A stretch of 64,000 bases of DNA, from NCBI GenBank assembly GCA_002104985.1, contig MCGO01000007.1:310001-374000 (forward strand). The letters are read 5' to 3'. The notes beneath the pieces were generated by a model. That model did not search any database. It saw only the letters and a program-made list of their open reading frames with translations, and was not told the DNA's origin. The DNA comes from Rhizoclosmatium globosum (taxonomy: Eukaryota > Chytridiomycota > Chytridiomycetes > Chytridiales > Chytriomycetaceae). This document shows, piece by piece, positions 48,301-60,149 of this stretch; position 1 is the stretch's first letter, and every line of letters starts with the position of its first letter. The position numbers and the translations under genes are program-made.

Positions 48301-51062
48301 AAGTCAAGACGAGAAAATAGTGTTGGCTTCTGTGAGAACTCAGCGAACACCCGATTTGAGCGCTCGGAAGCAATTATATCACTGGGATAGCTTAAAGCCC
48401 ATTGAAGCGATTTATATTCCGACGGAAGGACTTCAATAAATGCCGATCTCACGGCAGCCAAAGTTGCAGCCCACGGGTTTGTCTCACATTCGAGCGAAAG
48501 ATTGTTCTGAAAATCATTTGGATGCCATACACAGCAGCTTGAGTCATTGGTAAGTTCATCCACAGTGCCTGGACCGACTCGTTTCGGAATAACCAGGTTT
48601 CGCGGGTGCAATATAAAAGAAAAGTCACAAAATGCCGAGCTGGAATCAATACCGATAATACGACTTCCAAGAATCTGAGTATGAGTTTCCAGCTGGAATT
48701 ATCACAGGAGAAAAGGTTTTCTGTGCCACAACAAGAACTCGAGATAGAATTTGATGGTCTTGAGGAAGGGTAGCAAAATATATGACAACTAATGCCTGAT
48801 CCTTTACTGATGGAAGAGGATTTCTGATAAAGTCAGGGCATTTGATAGCCTTTTCAATTTCTTTCTTTTTGCTATTATAATGTTAGATATGACTCATGAT
48901 TTAACTCCTTACCTTGATATCTCGTCTTCTCGATTACTAATGGTATTGTATGCAGTTGAAACCTTCCGCTGGGCATTTTTGTAAGTGTTAGAGCCATCAT
49001 TATATCGCAAGCCTTCCAATTCTCTTTTACGGTGCTCAAGCTCTATTTTATCTTCCTGCAGTGCTTCGCGAAGAGTTTCAAGTTCGTTTCTCAGCCTTGC
49101 CGCTAAACTTTCTTTGCAGCCACTCGCTTCTCATGGTCAACTTTACGAGAGGCTGCATATTTACGCTCATTGTCCCAGCGAGTATTCATTTCTCCTGAAG
49201 TCTGGGCGTAGCGCAAGGAGAAATCTAAAGTTCCGTCTATGTTGGCAAGCGAAAACACTGGACCACGCTTTCCTTCCGACGAAATTTGGAAGTAAACTTT
49301 GACGCAAAGTAGAGCATTCAGAGCACGTCCATCTTTGATTACCGCAGCCTCAAGATTCCGCCAGTCCAATGGAATAGCATATTCCTTGAATAAGGGATTC
49401 TGAATGCAGTTGTACTTATGGATGAGCGAAGCAATGATACAGACGACAAGCATCTCATAGCTTCGTTCCATAACCTTCATAAACGAGCCACAGGCTGGCG
49501 AATCTAACAAACTCTTCAAAGTAGACTGATACACATCAATTAATGAATTGAGAGCTTTCGCGTCAGCAGAGTCCAAGTCAAACTCCGTGGAAGATGCGTC
49601 GAGGAGCCTCACATCTTTCCAAAAGAATTCATTGATTGTTCGGAGAACAAGGATCTGTGCCATGTTGGCATCAATTCCAACTTGAGGTTGGATTGCTGAT
49701 CTAGCCCAATCCAGCAACGCGTGGTATCTGCTTGCTCGGTTCAATGGCTCCATAAACAACGAAATGGCGCCTGTATTTCTGTCATTACCAGGAAAAGGGA
49801 AGAATCGATTGGCCTTACCAATATTTGCATTTCTGAGCTTTTCGATATCAGCGTTCGACAAGAGAGACTCTGGCAGTGAAATGGAGATGGACAAGGTGAC
49901 AGATTAGCTTGTTTAAATTTCAATTCGTCGGCTGTTGGGGCAGAGAATGGGTTATCGGCAGTGTACTGTTTCACAATGTTCTCAAGTCGCGTATGACACT
50001 CGTCAACTAGAGCAACGAGTTCCGCGTGGTATTTTTCGGGACGCTTGTTTCGTATTTTAACTGAATCAATGCATCGCAGGCAGCCTTGAGAATGACATGA
50101 CATTCATCCATTTGGACTGGAGAAAATTCTTGGTTGTGTTCAACTTGCAAAAGTTTGGATTCAAGTAGAAACAAATGTAAACGAGACAGGATATGAAGAA
50201 ACGATTCTTCTGTTGGCAGCATAATTTTCAAGGCGTGGATGGCAAGTGGCCATGTCGTACAACGAGGCCTGCCTGTTTTCAGGAGGTGTAAATTTCAAGT
50301 TGCAATTTATAGATCTAAAGCTTACCTCCAGAGTGGAGGCCAACATCTGTCGTAGCACCGTAAGGGACTTGTACTTCTTGAACATCGTCAGATTCCATTG
50401 TCATTAATATTTGAATGATGACAGCCTTGATGAAAGCCGGAGTTCTTTGATGTCCCTGATTACCACCAGCAGCGGATCTTGTTTCCCAGTGCGCCCTTTT
50501 GCACCAGAAATCGCATTTTGGAATGCAGTGGCGAATTCATCAAGAAACACATCCTTGTCCACCATGCCAAGATGGATATACCGGTATTCTTCAGACTGGG
50601 AGTCGCAAATTCAACGTTACTGTCTGTCCCAATCGGCGGGAATGATAAGTCCATTCGTCCAAAAACATGAGGTTCACATGGAGTTGATTGACATCTACAA
50701 ACTCCAAGATTATAGCACATCCATAAGCTGGAAGCCATTTATAAACAGTTTTACAAATGGTTTCGGTTGGAATGGTAGTATCACAACCGGCGATTGCGAT
50801 GGCCAAAAGGGTGAAATCCGGCAAATTGGATTCTTCCGGATCTGGAACTTGAACCAAGGCAAGGTGATCAGCAAGACCTTGGAAGAGACGTACAAATTCA
50901 ACGATCTCTTCATTTGATTGCGATTCGGATGGGGTGCTGTGCGGGAACGAGTAAATTGCATTCAAGACACTCTCTTTTGTGGACGAGGAGGGAATTGAAT
51001 CTTGTGGTGGGGAGGTTAGAGATGGACCTGATTGGGATCATAAAATCATACCTCCAATCATT
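42303..51062 (-). CDS. Giant DUF3638/DUF3645 P-loop protein
   Basis: A gene of about 8.7 kb with roughly a dozen short introns, predicting a ~2,700-aa protein. Family signatures are clear: LQLNMGEGKTRVIMPMIILA (P-loop, ~45400); VISAPEHRLSM; FDE|SDAILAYKYQLIYAVG with an intron at the bar, the DUF3638 DESD box; KRMAVPFTAVDVPSEAAEYSHADVALVLSTLSYYY, a DUF3645 hallmark seen as shorter blocks at ~44330-44430; and QTALAVVTLGPKLKKDKLMQGAGRMRQLG near the C-terminus, similar to helicase motif VI. A Lys/Glu-rich coiled coil lies at ~48900-49130. Members are ~1,900-3,100 aa eukaryotic proteins of unsettled function. The 5' end is uncertain: a segment at 50413-51000 joins in frame through a 39-nt intron, and the ATG at 51062 needs a 24-nt intron. 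Confidence 0.75.
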
Positions 51063-51308
51063 CTACTTTGTTGTTCGTTTATCGGTGAATGTATCGATTT
51101 GTTGTCAGTGTGGGTGCAACTTTGCAATTTGACCACCTTTTTTTGATTCCTGCATGCGCCAACATTCAGAGCATAGATGATAATTCTACATTATACTTCT
51201 CGCTGATCAGACTTTCAGTGATATGCCTTTCATTTCATCAATGGCGCGTTTGATAGTTATATATTCCACCCTTCCATTAATTCATCTTCAGCAAAGCATA
51301 GCAAAACA

Positions 51309-53209
51309 ATGGCAGAGCACGCAGCATCGCCTGGCCGAGCATCATCGATCGGCAGCCTGGACGACGACTGGGACGAGATTGGGCTTCAGCAGCGACACTG
51401 GCAGAGCGTGTCGATCGAAGAGCGAAAGAGTGTCTCGCCCGTGATTCCGCTTCAACAACCACCTCCGCCACAGCCACCGTCTGCGCACGCGGAACAACCG
51501 AAGAAGCAACTGCCACCGTCTCCTGCTCAACCTGCGCCAAAACAAGAACCACAGCCACAGCCACTTCCACAACCACCAACATCAGTCCCTTCTCCCACTC
51601 AGACAGCCTCCCTCCCGCAAACTGTCCCTCAACACACACTCAAAGCAGTATCAATCTGCTCATTCAATGCCGCTCTGGATGCCGACCTCGACCGCGCTCT
51701 GTCGCAGTCCTCAGGTGCACATTCAACTGCCACACCAACAAGTCCACGAAGCCCGCCTCGTCCATTTGGGTCGTCGGGTCTTGCTGCCCGCGCGGAAAGA
51801 ATTCTCGACTTTTGCAGATCCATCCACATTGTTCTGCTGCAGGAGGTGAGATGCAATGCGTATTCTACTTGTCTAAACCTTGAAATGAAAGGTCTGGGGT
51901 CCTGGAGTTGATATTCTCACGACGGGGCTGTCTTTGTCTCACTCTATTCCTTCTTCTTTGAGGTCTTCCAACCTGCCTCTTGTTGCCAATACTGTGAATA
52001 CTCTTGCTTTCTACTTTCAAAGGACTGGTGGCCTTTGGGTTGCACATTCTCGTGTTGGAAACTGGACTGATAATTCTGACGGTATGTAAGCTATTCGAGG
52101 AATTGAGAAGAAAGAATACGGATGGGAGACGCTATTTCTCACGTTCCCTGTTCACTTCCATCGCCTGTCACTCACTCAAGCACTAAAATAATAGAACATC
52201 GGCACTCAAATGCAACTTCTCCGTCACGCGTCCAGCCTCGATATCCGCCAGCAAAAGGCCTTCTCCACACTTGAATATTCCCTCAATACCCCTCACTGTA
52301 CCGTCTGTCAAAGCATTCTCTGTTACTTCCGGCTCAAATACAGCAAGTCGAAACGCTGTCCGAGCACTGCTGTTGGATATGTCAGAGGCTTGGGGTGCTG
52401 GACGAAGGCTTCTTATTTTCAATCTGCAACTCGATCCCTGTACGTCTTTTATTACTGCTTTCATTTCATCTTAAACTGCTTTCTTCAGATGACCCAGTCA
52501 AGAGGCATTTGCAACTTCGAGAAGTTCAGCAATACATTCGAGAAGTGGTGTTATCCCTCACCTCACTCATCCCTCTTAACGGAAACCAACTTTCGTCTTC
52601 TTCAACCTCTCTTTCGTCACCACGAATCACCGGCGCAGCAGTTCTTCCAATCCACAGCCTACTACATCCAAATTCCAAACTCGAAAGCACCAATCAACAA
52701 CAACTCGTCCCCATGATGAATTCGATATGATTGACGAATATGCACCGTCTTCTCCTCAACTATCGACATCAGTACCTCCATCAACTCCATTATTCCCATT
52801 CGACAACCCTCTCCTCGCTCTTACCCAGCATCAGCCATCTCAACCTCCCCTCCCTCCAAAACTCCTCCCGAATCTCCAAGCAATCACCCAAAATACTGCT
52901 CTCTTGATTTCAGGCGATTTCAATATTTCTGCTACTTCCCCAGAATACTCGCAGATCCAGCAACTGTTGGGTCCCTCCGCTGTGATTAAAGACTACATGG
53001 CAGAATTTGGAGAGACTGTATGCGGAGACGGCCGGAACAGACTGGTACGGGCTGGAAGTGTGCTTGGTCGTGTGGATTATATGGTTGGAGGGCTATCAAT
53101 GACTGTACCTGTGTTGGGGAGCGGCGGTATGGATGACGGTATTGTCAAGTTTTTGGATCTGGAGTTGGTTGAGGGTCGAGTGTTGAAGCTGAGAGGGGAG
53201 AGGAAGTGA
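51309..53209 (+). CDS. Endonuclease/exonuclease/phosphatase-fold protein
   Basis: Exon 1 is 51309-51845 and exon 2 is 51892-52081; at least two more follow to 53209. The N-terminal ~110 residues are disordered and Pro/Gln-rich. The EEP fold shows SICSFNAALD (first strand, Asn), HIVLLQEVWGPG (catalytic Glu), GLWVAHSR, GRRLLIFNLQLDPDDP (an expected His is Gln: NLQLDP), LLISGDFNI (Asp and Asn) and VLGRVDYMVG. The order resembles neutral-sphingomyelinase or inositol-phosphatase-like members, but the substrate cannot be assigned. The joins at ~52090-52200 and ~52600-52720 do not keep phase under simple GT...AG introns, so exon borders there are unresolved or the gene carries indels. The final SDH-type active-site Asp-His pair is not seen after the DY motif. 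Confidence 0.6.
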
Positions 53210-53330
53210 GTGGGCATTGGGCTCTGGTTGGATGGTTTCGACCAAGAGAGTGAACTGCATATGGGGATTAAGAATATAATTTGTATATAATTTTGGGAGG
53301 TGTTGAAAAGAAAAGAGGGGCAGTGCTTGG

Positions 53331-53773
53331 ATGACGTGTGACACTTTGTTTAAAACAATCAATGAGCCAATCACCCAGGACAAGTCCGTCGAGCAAGCGT
53401 ATGCATCATTCGCCGAACAGCAGAGCAACCCTATTCTTGCTGATCAAGACAGCGATGACGACCACCACCGATACAGAAAGCCACCAATGAGTCCACTCCA
53501 CTCAGTCAGGAAAGATCCAATGTAAACCAGTTACCCTCATTCATCGCCTACCCTCTTTCATAGAATCCTGAATCTTATTCTAAACTCTGAGTCTTTAGGA
53601 AAGCCCATACTGATCAGGTGTTAAAGTCCGTTGTAACTCACATTCGAGAGGACGGCCACCCCAACCCAAGAGACGCAAAACACACCTTGATGCAAGTTAT
53701 GGGCGCTGGAGCTACACAAGTCAACAAGGATCAAAGTGGTGTTGTTGGAAGCGTTGAGGATATGAACGTTTGA
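53331..53773 (+). CDS. Small unknown protein
   Basis: Exons 53331-53521 and 53599-53773 (77-nt intron) give 121 aa in phase. The N-terminal half is polar and acidic (ILADQDSDDDHHRYRK) and the C-terminal half is predicted helical (DQVLKSVVTHIRED, AKHTLMQVMGAGATQVN). No family recognised. It follows the EEP gene on the same strand by 121 bp. Confidence 0.5.
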
Positions 53774-53972
53774 TGTGTATCACATGAAAGGATTACGAAT
53801 CCAGATGATAGGTATTCAATAAAAGAACATGAAGAAGCTTTAAAGTTTGGAATTTGCTTTGGTCTATTTGGTACAATTGGTGGGTGGCACAGCACTTAAA
53901 CCACTCTCATAACATGAGCACTTCTTTTATACAACTTTTTACAAGGAAAACAACGAAAGAAATGAAATTCAT

Positions 53973-55169
53973 TCAAATAGCTGCGACAGCCAACTTGCGC
54001 AAATCCTCCGTCATCATAGTCAAATCGAACTCAACCCCACCAATGCGTTTACGGTCTGCCTTCAACACGTCGACAAGATCTCTAAACTCCCATGGATCTC
54101 TTGGTTCTTCAATGACTGGCTTTCCGTTGGCGTGACTGTGGTGATGGTGGTGGTGCTTCTTCTTTTTGGCAACTTCCTGTGAATAAAGGAAGGAGGTTAG
54201 CCAGACTATCTAGAAGATGATGTGCGAAACTTACTTCTTCATCGTCACTGTATGCATCGTCCTTCTTCTTTTTCTTGGATTGCTTTTTGGACACTCCGTC
54301 TTCCGCGCCCTTGTTTTGTGGCTTCTTCTTCTTCTTGTCTCCGATGTAGTCAATGTTGAGGTATACAGCTAACAGCTTTGCTGGCCAGTCACTGCAATGA
54401 AAAGTTAGTCTCGCAATCGTGTTCAGTTAAGTACTCAACTGTATAATCTTGCCAGCCCGCTCATTAATCTCGTTTCCAAGAGTCAAGGTCGCGTTCATGG
54501 TACGTCTAACCGAAGGATACGAAGTCTCACTAAACGTTCCAGCCTTGGTCAACGTCTCCGTCATCGTCACCCACGCAGCCCCAAACGCCGAGAAGATGGT
54601 TTCCGCACGAGTCAACTCCTTGGGGAACGTGATCCACGCTTGCTTGGACTGCATATAGTGCGTCATGGCTTCCAAGGAGGCGTAGACGGGTTTCCATGCG
54701 GACTGGGGCGACTTCTTCTTGATGGCTACTTTGTAGTGCTTCAAGAGACTGCGAAGCTGGTTCTCGAGGACTTCGATCTCGCCGGCGGCAATGAATTCGG
54801 GTGGACAGGTTTTTCTGAGGTTTGTGTTGGGTATCAGAGAGTGGCTCAGCAAATAACATGAACAAGGGGAACTTACAAGCCAAATACAGCGGGCGTTCTG
54901 TTGTCTGTTTCGCGCAGCATGTCGGTAAGCTGCTCATATGCAACTTTGGTAATAACGGTGCCTTCCAGCTTCTCGATTGCGTTGTAATCAATCTTTTCAA
55001 CAGTACGGCCGAGCTAAACATGTTATTTAGCGAACGAATGATCAATAATTAAGATGGCGGCAGGAGAGAAGGAGCGTGTGACGCGGAATAACTGAGGCAC
55101 ATTCACGAAACTCTTGATCAGAACACCCTTGCAACGACTTGGAGCTTATGGATGGCATACACTCACCAT
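53973..55169 (-). CDS. Unknown helical protein with Lys- and His-rich C-terminus
   Basis: The start ATG (55167-55169) sits directly before an intron; exon 2 begins at 55013 (LGRTVEKIDYNAIEKLEGT). Further exons carry an all-helical segment (PEFIAAGEIEVLENQLRSLLKHYK, ITFPKELTRAETIFSAFGAAW), then LLAVYLNIDYIGDKKKKKP, a long Lys-rich stretch (SKKQSKKKKKDDAYSDDEE), a His run (KKKKHHHHHSH) and a conserved-looking tail (DPWEFRDLVDVLKADRKRIGG). Total ~310 aa. The basic tracts suggest nuclear/nucleolar location or nucleic-acid/metal binding. No family recognised. Confidence 0.55.
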
Positions 55170-55635
55170 TGTAATGAGATAGCTTTCAAGTTTCAGAAAG
55201 AATTCGTGGCGTGATGAGAAAAAATGACGCGTTTTTGAAGGTGTTGTCGGCAGTATCCCGAGTAGACACCCAGTATCCCAGAGCCACCTTTAGCCCCCTT
55301 CACCCCTTCCAAACGGATGCGAACAAATGCGTTACAATGTACGGATGAAGGGCGAATAAATTAGATGAATTCAGTTCCAGGTTCCAAAATAGTCAATAGC
55401 AAGCCAAAAACATGATTTTATTCGTACTCTCCCTCGACTTTAGGATCACCACTTGATGCATCAAAATTGTCACTTCACACAAGAGATCGACATAAGTTTC
55501 CACTTTCACGCAAGAACCAGCCGCCGTCTTCTTGATCCCAGTCTTTGTCCTGAGTCGCCACCAAAGATGTATTCCACGAAACCTTCACGCCCCAGCATCA
55601 ATATTTTACTCTACTTTTCATCTTTTGTATTCTTT

Positions 55636-56075
55636 TTACGGGAATAGGTGTTTTCAGTCGGCGGTGCAGTTATTTCCGTTCTTAAAAGGAGTAGGCAAGC
55701 ATTATGGGCCTCAGGTCGCTGACGTGGTTCTCCACCGATTCTGGCCACCCTCTGATTGATCATGATAATGATCTCACTTATTGTATGAAATGAGCTTTAT
55801 TGGTTTTGATGCTCGACGACACTTTTTTTATTTTATCTTTGTATTTCTTTACGGAATAGGTGTTTCAGTCGGCGGTGCAGTTATTTCCGTTCTTAAAAGG
55901 AGTAGGCAAGCATTATGGGCCTCAGGTCGCTGACGTGGTTCTCCACCGATTCTGGCCACCCTCTGATGTTGATCATGTAAAGTGATCTCACTTGATTGGG
56001 TATGGAAAGTGAGCCTTTATTGGGTTTTGGACTGCTCGACGACACTATTCCCTCTATTATCATCTTTACTTCAAT
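55636..56075. repeat. Tandem ~215-bp duplication, LTR-like, next to tRNA-Asp
   Basis: Copies at ~55636-55848 and ~55850-56075 share long identical runs (for example TCGGCGGTGCAGTTATTTCC, then CAAGCATTATGGGCCTCAGG). The start TGTTTCAGTCGGCGGTGCAG loosely resembles the copia LTR start TGTCAGCGGTGCCAG. The copies lie ~120 bp from a tRNA gene, a common landing zone for LTR elements. LTR origin is an inference. Confidence 0.65.
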
Positions 56076-56191
56076 AAACGCAAATATATAACACTCTTTG
56101 CAAACTCTGCGTGGAGGCTTTAGGATTTCACTCAGTAATCCAACTCCAACCATCACAACACCATCACATTACACAGCACCGCAGCAAAAGT

Positions 56192-56263
56192 CTCCCAGAC
56201 GGGGAATTGAACCCCGGTCTCGCCCGTGACAGGGGCGGATACTGGCCACTATACTATCTGGGA
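56192..56263 (-). tRNA. tRNA-Asp (GTC)
   Basis: A 72-nt cloverleaf on the minus strand. The acceptor stem TCCCAGA pairs with TCTGGGA; the D-arm region TAGTATAGTGGCCAGTA follows; the anticodon loop is CTGTCAC in a CCGCCC/GGGCGA stem context, anticodon GTC; the T arm is CGGGGTTCAATTCCCCG. No intron. The A box (TAGTATAGTGG) and B box (GGTTCAATTCC) for RNA polymerase III are present. The sequence closely follows the standard eukaryotic tRNA-Asp. Confidence 0.95.
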
Positions 56264-56498
56264 TGTGAGCTGAGTGATGCAGAAATCTAAGAATCGAGTT
56301 CATATCTTACATATTATGATTCCTTTCAGCGTTTAACATTGCAACGAAACACAATATCACGCCGTAGGATTCTCTAGAAGGTACAATTCGAATACCGTTC
56401 CAACAAGTGAAAACTGTAACAGAGTAAAACACAGGTTTATTATTAGGTTAAATAGAAGCACATATAGACAACAATACTGAATCTCTATGGATGGCAAG

Positions 56499-57058
56499 TC
56501 AAACAAAGGCCTCCTTCATCCGTATATGTAGGAACAAGGCACTACGGCAATAGAGTTCTCCACACTTGTTACAAATCATGCAACACTCAATACATGCCAG
56601 TTTATCGCAAAAGTAGCAGTTTTGAAGACGTTTTGTGCTCATATATGACATTGGCGAGTTTGCTTCAGACACACCACAGTGTACACAGTTTTGGGGAGGT
56701 CGAGGGGCGCGAGTTGGAGTGGTCAGGGGTGCATTTGAATGTATTGCTGAAGGGGTATTATGAGGACGCATGGCTGTGGATGGTGAGAGAATGTTGTGTT
56801 TGTCCGACAGGTGCAGGGATGCCAAACAACGAAGGAGGGTTTGTTGCAGTTGATTGCGGTTTGAACGCAAAGGTACTCTGTGACCGCATGAGCCGAGCTT
56901 GAGTTTCGGCTGCGGCAGAGATTGAGTTGAGACAAGCTTACACTCAACCAGAACTCACCATGGATAGCAGCCCAGTCCACATCTTCCTTCCTATACTTTA
57001 ACATAGAGCCTCCAGCATCGTAAAAGGTGGTTGCTTCAGTATCCGCTCTCCGTTTCAT
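56499..57058 (-). CDS. Cys-rich zinc-binding protein, Siva-like C-terminus
   Basis: The C-terminal ~60 residues hold regular Cys pairs: NCVHCGVSE, NCYFCDKLACIECCMICNKC and GELYCRS, a treble-clef-like zinc module resembling the C-terminus of Siva-family proteins. Upstream, MKRRADTEATTF leads to KYRKEDVDWAAIHG and an intron with donor GTGAGT at ~56960. The Thr/Pro-rich part between intron and zinc module is split between two frames, so one further intron or an indel near 56750 is needed. Family assignment is tentative. Confidence 0.4.
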
Positions 57059-57991
57059 CGCTCGATCCGCCTTTGTTCTCAACAGAGATTTGAAAACGTA
57101 AAAACTCGACCATCTAACATTCAATATCGGACAAAGGAAGATAAAAGAAAGCGAGAATGAATTTAAGGTACACTTCTTCAAATAAAACGAAAGCCATACA
57201 GAACTGAACAGTCCCAAACGAATATAAAAACATATAGAAATAAGAACAAGCTCCACTTCACTCCCCAACTTTGAAGAACTCCTCGAGGCCATTTGTTGCT
57301 GCAAAATCTCGTAAACACCGAATTCCGTACAATGCAAGCTCCCTATATTCGCAGTATGGTGTAATCGAGAAAGCCCATCCTCTCCCGACGCTCCTGGAAA
57401 CGCGGCTGTGGTACAGTTTAGATAAACGCGAAACTCGACTAAACACATACCGTGATAATTTTGACATAATTTTTCTGCGGTAATCCAATTACTTTCCGCC
57501 TTACGAATTAATCCATCAGCCTCTATCGAGATATTGAGGGCATCTTTCAACAAGGCCATATTTGACGAATCCAAATCAAGCTCCAGCTGGTCATGCTAGA
57601 ATCCTCTTTCTGCTTCTCCGCCAGATAGTTTGTGAAGCCTTTCGCTCGTTTTGCAGCATCGTGGGCCGTTTACGCGCAGAACGATTCAGCAAACACATCA
57701 AGACGTAGCCTTGAAGCGGATATTAAGAACAAAAGAAGCTTGGAACTTGCAAGGCGAAAAGGACTCACATTAAAGACAAAACTGGCGCTAGAGTAGCAGA
57801 CTTGGTCATTCGCTTCAAAACAAACTGAAGCAACGATGAGCTCATTGTATGTGCGTTACATATCTGGACGTCATCCTTGCCCGTCTTGGTAGATCAAGAA
57901 GATTTGTGTCAGTTATGGTGTAAAAGCCAAAAGATGGGTGAGGAGCCTACCTCAAGCAGAGAGTAAAACACGGAGGCACTGTAGTGAAGGT
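57059..57991 (-). pseudogene. Possible decayed or unresolved 5' part of the Cys-rich gene
   Basis: Minus-strand helical fragments (AAKRAKGFTNYLAEKQKED ~57620-57680, ALLKDALNISIEADGLIRKAE ~57490-57560, MSSSLLQFVLKRMTKSATL ~57790-57846) look like protein but lie in different frames with an in-frame TAA at ~57672 and a one-base shift at ~57595. It may be a broken gene, or an N-terminal region whose introns I could not place. Confidence 0.3.
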
Positions 57992-60065
57992 TTAGAAGAC
58001 ACAGGTCCGCATCTGATACTTGAGAACTTTCTTTGCTCCTTTGGTTGACTTGATCTCCAGTATGTTTGTGCATGGCCACCAATTCTTCCAGCTATGCTTT
58101 GATGATTCTCCCGGAACGGAAACACGAGTAGAAGATGGAACAGGAGCAGAGGATGATGAGGAAGATCCGTCAACGCCGTTCGCCTTGGAAGTGTATGGCG
58201 ATGCTTCAGGTAAAACCTTCTTGCTTGTGTATTCTGACAAACTGACTTTTTTAGTAGCCTGTGGCGTCAATGGCGTAGAGACAGAATCCATGGACTTGTT
58301 AGAATCTGCTCGAGATTCAATGGAAGGTTTTGAAGACGGAGGTGGAAGCGGAGCAGGAGACCCAGCCCGTTTGCTGAATTTGCCGTCGCCTCCATCATCT
58401 CGTGTATACGGTTTCCGTTTGTCGTCCTTACGATCGTCATCCCTTCGCCTGTCCCTGCTTCGATCCCTTGATTTCGATCTGTCCTTTCGGCCATCTCGTT
58501 TCCGCCGGTCCCTGGAATCACTTCGAGAACGGTCCCGATCCCTTCTGTCTCTTTTGTCATTTCGAGGAGATCTTGATCGGTTCTTGTCTCGTCTGTCCCT
58601 AGAACGTACACGCGGTCGTCTATCCGGACTTTCGTATCGTCCCTCTTGCTTACCACCAGCAACAGCACGATCTCTCGACCGTGAACGAGAACGAGTACGA
58701 TCTCTTCCCCGACTCTTTTCCTTGTCGTCGTCATCACGCCCTCGTTTCTTCTCCTCGTCATCACGTCCACGCTTTTTGTCATCTTCACGGCGTCGTTCAT
58801 CGTCTCTTCGTCTATCGTCATCCTTCTTCTTATCTCATCCCGTTTCCGTTTTCTGTCCTCTTCTCGACCCGAATCCCTCCTTCGATCGTCGTCCCTCGAA
58901 TTGCGATCCACATCCTTTCGATCTTCTTCCTTTTTGTCGTCTCGGATTTCTTCTCGGCTACTGTTACGTCTATAATCCCGGTCTCTTCCGCGGTCCTCTT
59001 TTTGACATCCTTATCCTTGAACCCACCACTTATCGTCCTCTCCCGATCCCCATTCTCTTTTCTAATAGAACCACTGCCTTTTTCCTTTCTCTCCCTTTCC
59101 TTCTCTTTCCTCTCACGGTCACGCTGATCAAGTTCTTCACGGTCATGCGTTTTGAGCGAGGCGGTGAATCATTGGAGTCGTCTCTTTTCTTTTCAATTAT
59201 TTGTACTTGAACAGACCCAGTTCGATTTGGCGTTGATTTGCCTGTTGATGAGGAGGAAGAGTGGTGTAGTGCTGAAGAGGGTGGAGATTTACGATGCGAT
59301 TTAGGACCAGGTGATTTTGCCTATCGAATGATGATACGTTAGAAATGAGTAGGAGATGAATGGTGGGGTACATTTTCGGGAGTTGTGTTCAATTCTGCAA
59401 CTGAAGCACTGACACTTTGCATAGGCGAAGAAGGTGAAGATGAACCAGAAGAAGAGCGTGATGTTTTTGTATTATCCATACGTGCCTGCATTATTGGAAA
59501 GATGAATGTTAGATGAACTGCGCGTATGAACAACTGGGGTAAAATGGTTTGTGATGTTGCCATTGAATTCAATAGCTCATACCGTGAATGGATAAGTTGC
59601 CAATGATCCAAAAGTGACAGTAAGAGGGAGAAGTGGTGCGGGGGTGGATGCGACAGTGTACCTTCTTTGGCGGATTACCCAACAAAGAGTTCTCCTCATC
59701 AGACAGTTCCAGCTGAACTACATTCTCAAGTGGATCAGGCATTGTTGGGCAGCGTCCTTCTTCGCAGGCAGTTCTAGTTTGGCAGGCACAGTAGTCTCAA
59801 CAGCCGCTGTCTCTTTCGTGTCAAGTTTCTTCGCGGATTCAGCAGCAACCGATCCCGAGTGCGTTCGCTTTCGGGCCTGGTTCGCAGACGAGTTTCGCGG
59901 GTGGTTGTTGTGCAGATAGGTGATGTACTCGTCGTACTTGGCCGGCGCAAACAACTTCAGATGCGGGGCGATGGCGGCGATCCGCGGAACGATTTGGGCG
60001 AGACGGGAAACAAACTCGGACGGCGGCGGGGGCGGGGGCGGTGCGGGTGCGGGTGCGCTCTGCAT
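57992..60065 (-). CDS. RS/RD-rich nuclear protein
   Basis: Start ATG at 60065 (MQSAPAPAPPPPPPPSEF). The N-terminal helical part (RLAQIVPRIAAIAPHLKLF, YDEYITYLHNNHP) is followed by a segment in another frame (PLENVVQLELSDEENSLLG), so an intron or indel lies near 59740. Ser-rich linkers follow. A long domain at ~58430-58960 consists of alternating Arg with Ser, Asp or Lys (RSRDR, RDDDRRE, SRDRS), typical of splicing factors. C-terminus: TKKVSLSEYTSKKVLPEAS. RS domains act in pre-mRNA splicing or export through phosphorylation; no RRM is present here. The opposite strand has a 396-codon open frame that is an artefact of the Arg/Asp-rich composition. Confidence 0.5.
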
Positions 60066-60149
60066 CAATGGGTCGCCCAAAGAGAGCAACTTTTGATTCA
60101 ATCCAATCCTGCCCAATCAAGTGACAGAAGGAAAAGAACAATGCTCCAG

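Noticed and set aside
51277..51639. Minus-strand Val/Ala-rich 120-codon frame
   Set aside because: Shadow of the Pro/Gln-rich N-terminus of the EEP-fold protein.
58020..59210. 396-codon plus-strand open frame
   Set aside because: It mirrors the RS/RD-rich minus-strand coding region; codons for Arg/Asp/Ser repeats seldom give stops on the other strand. The translation is a Ser/Leu/Arg mixture without domains.
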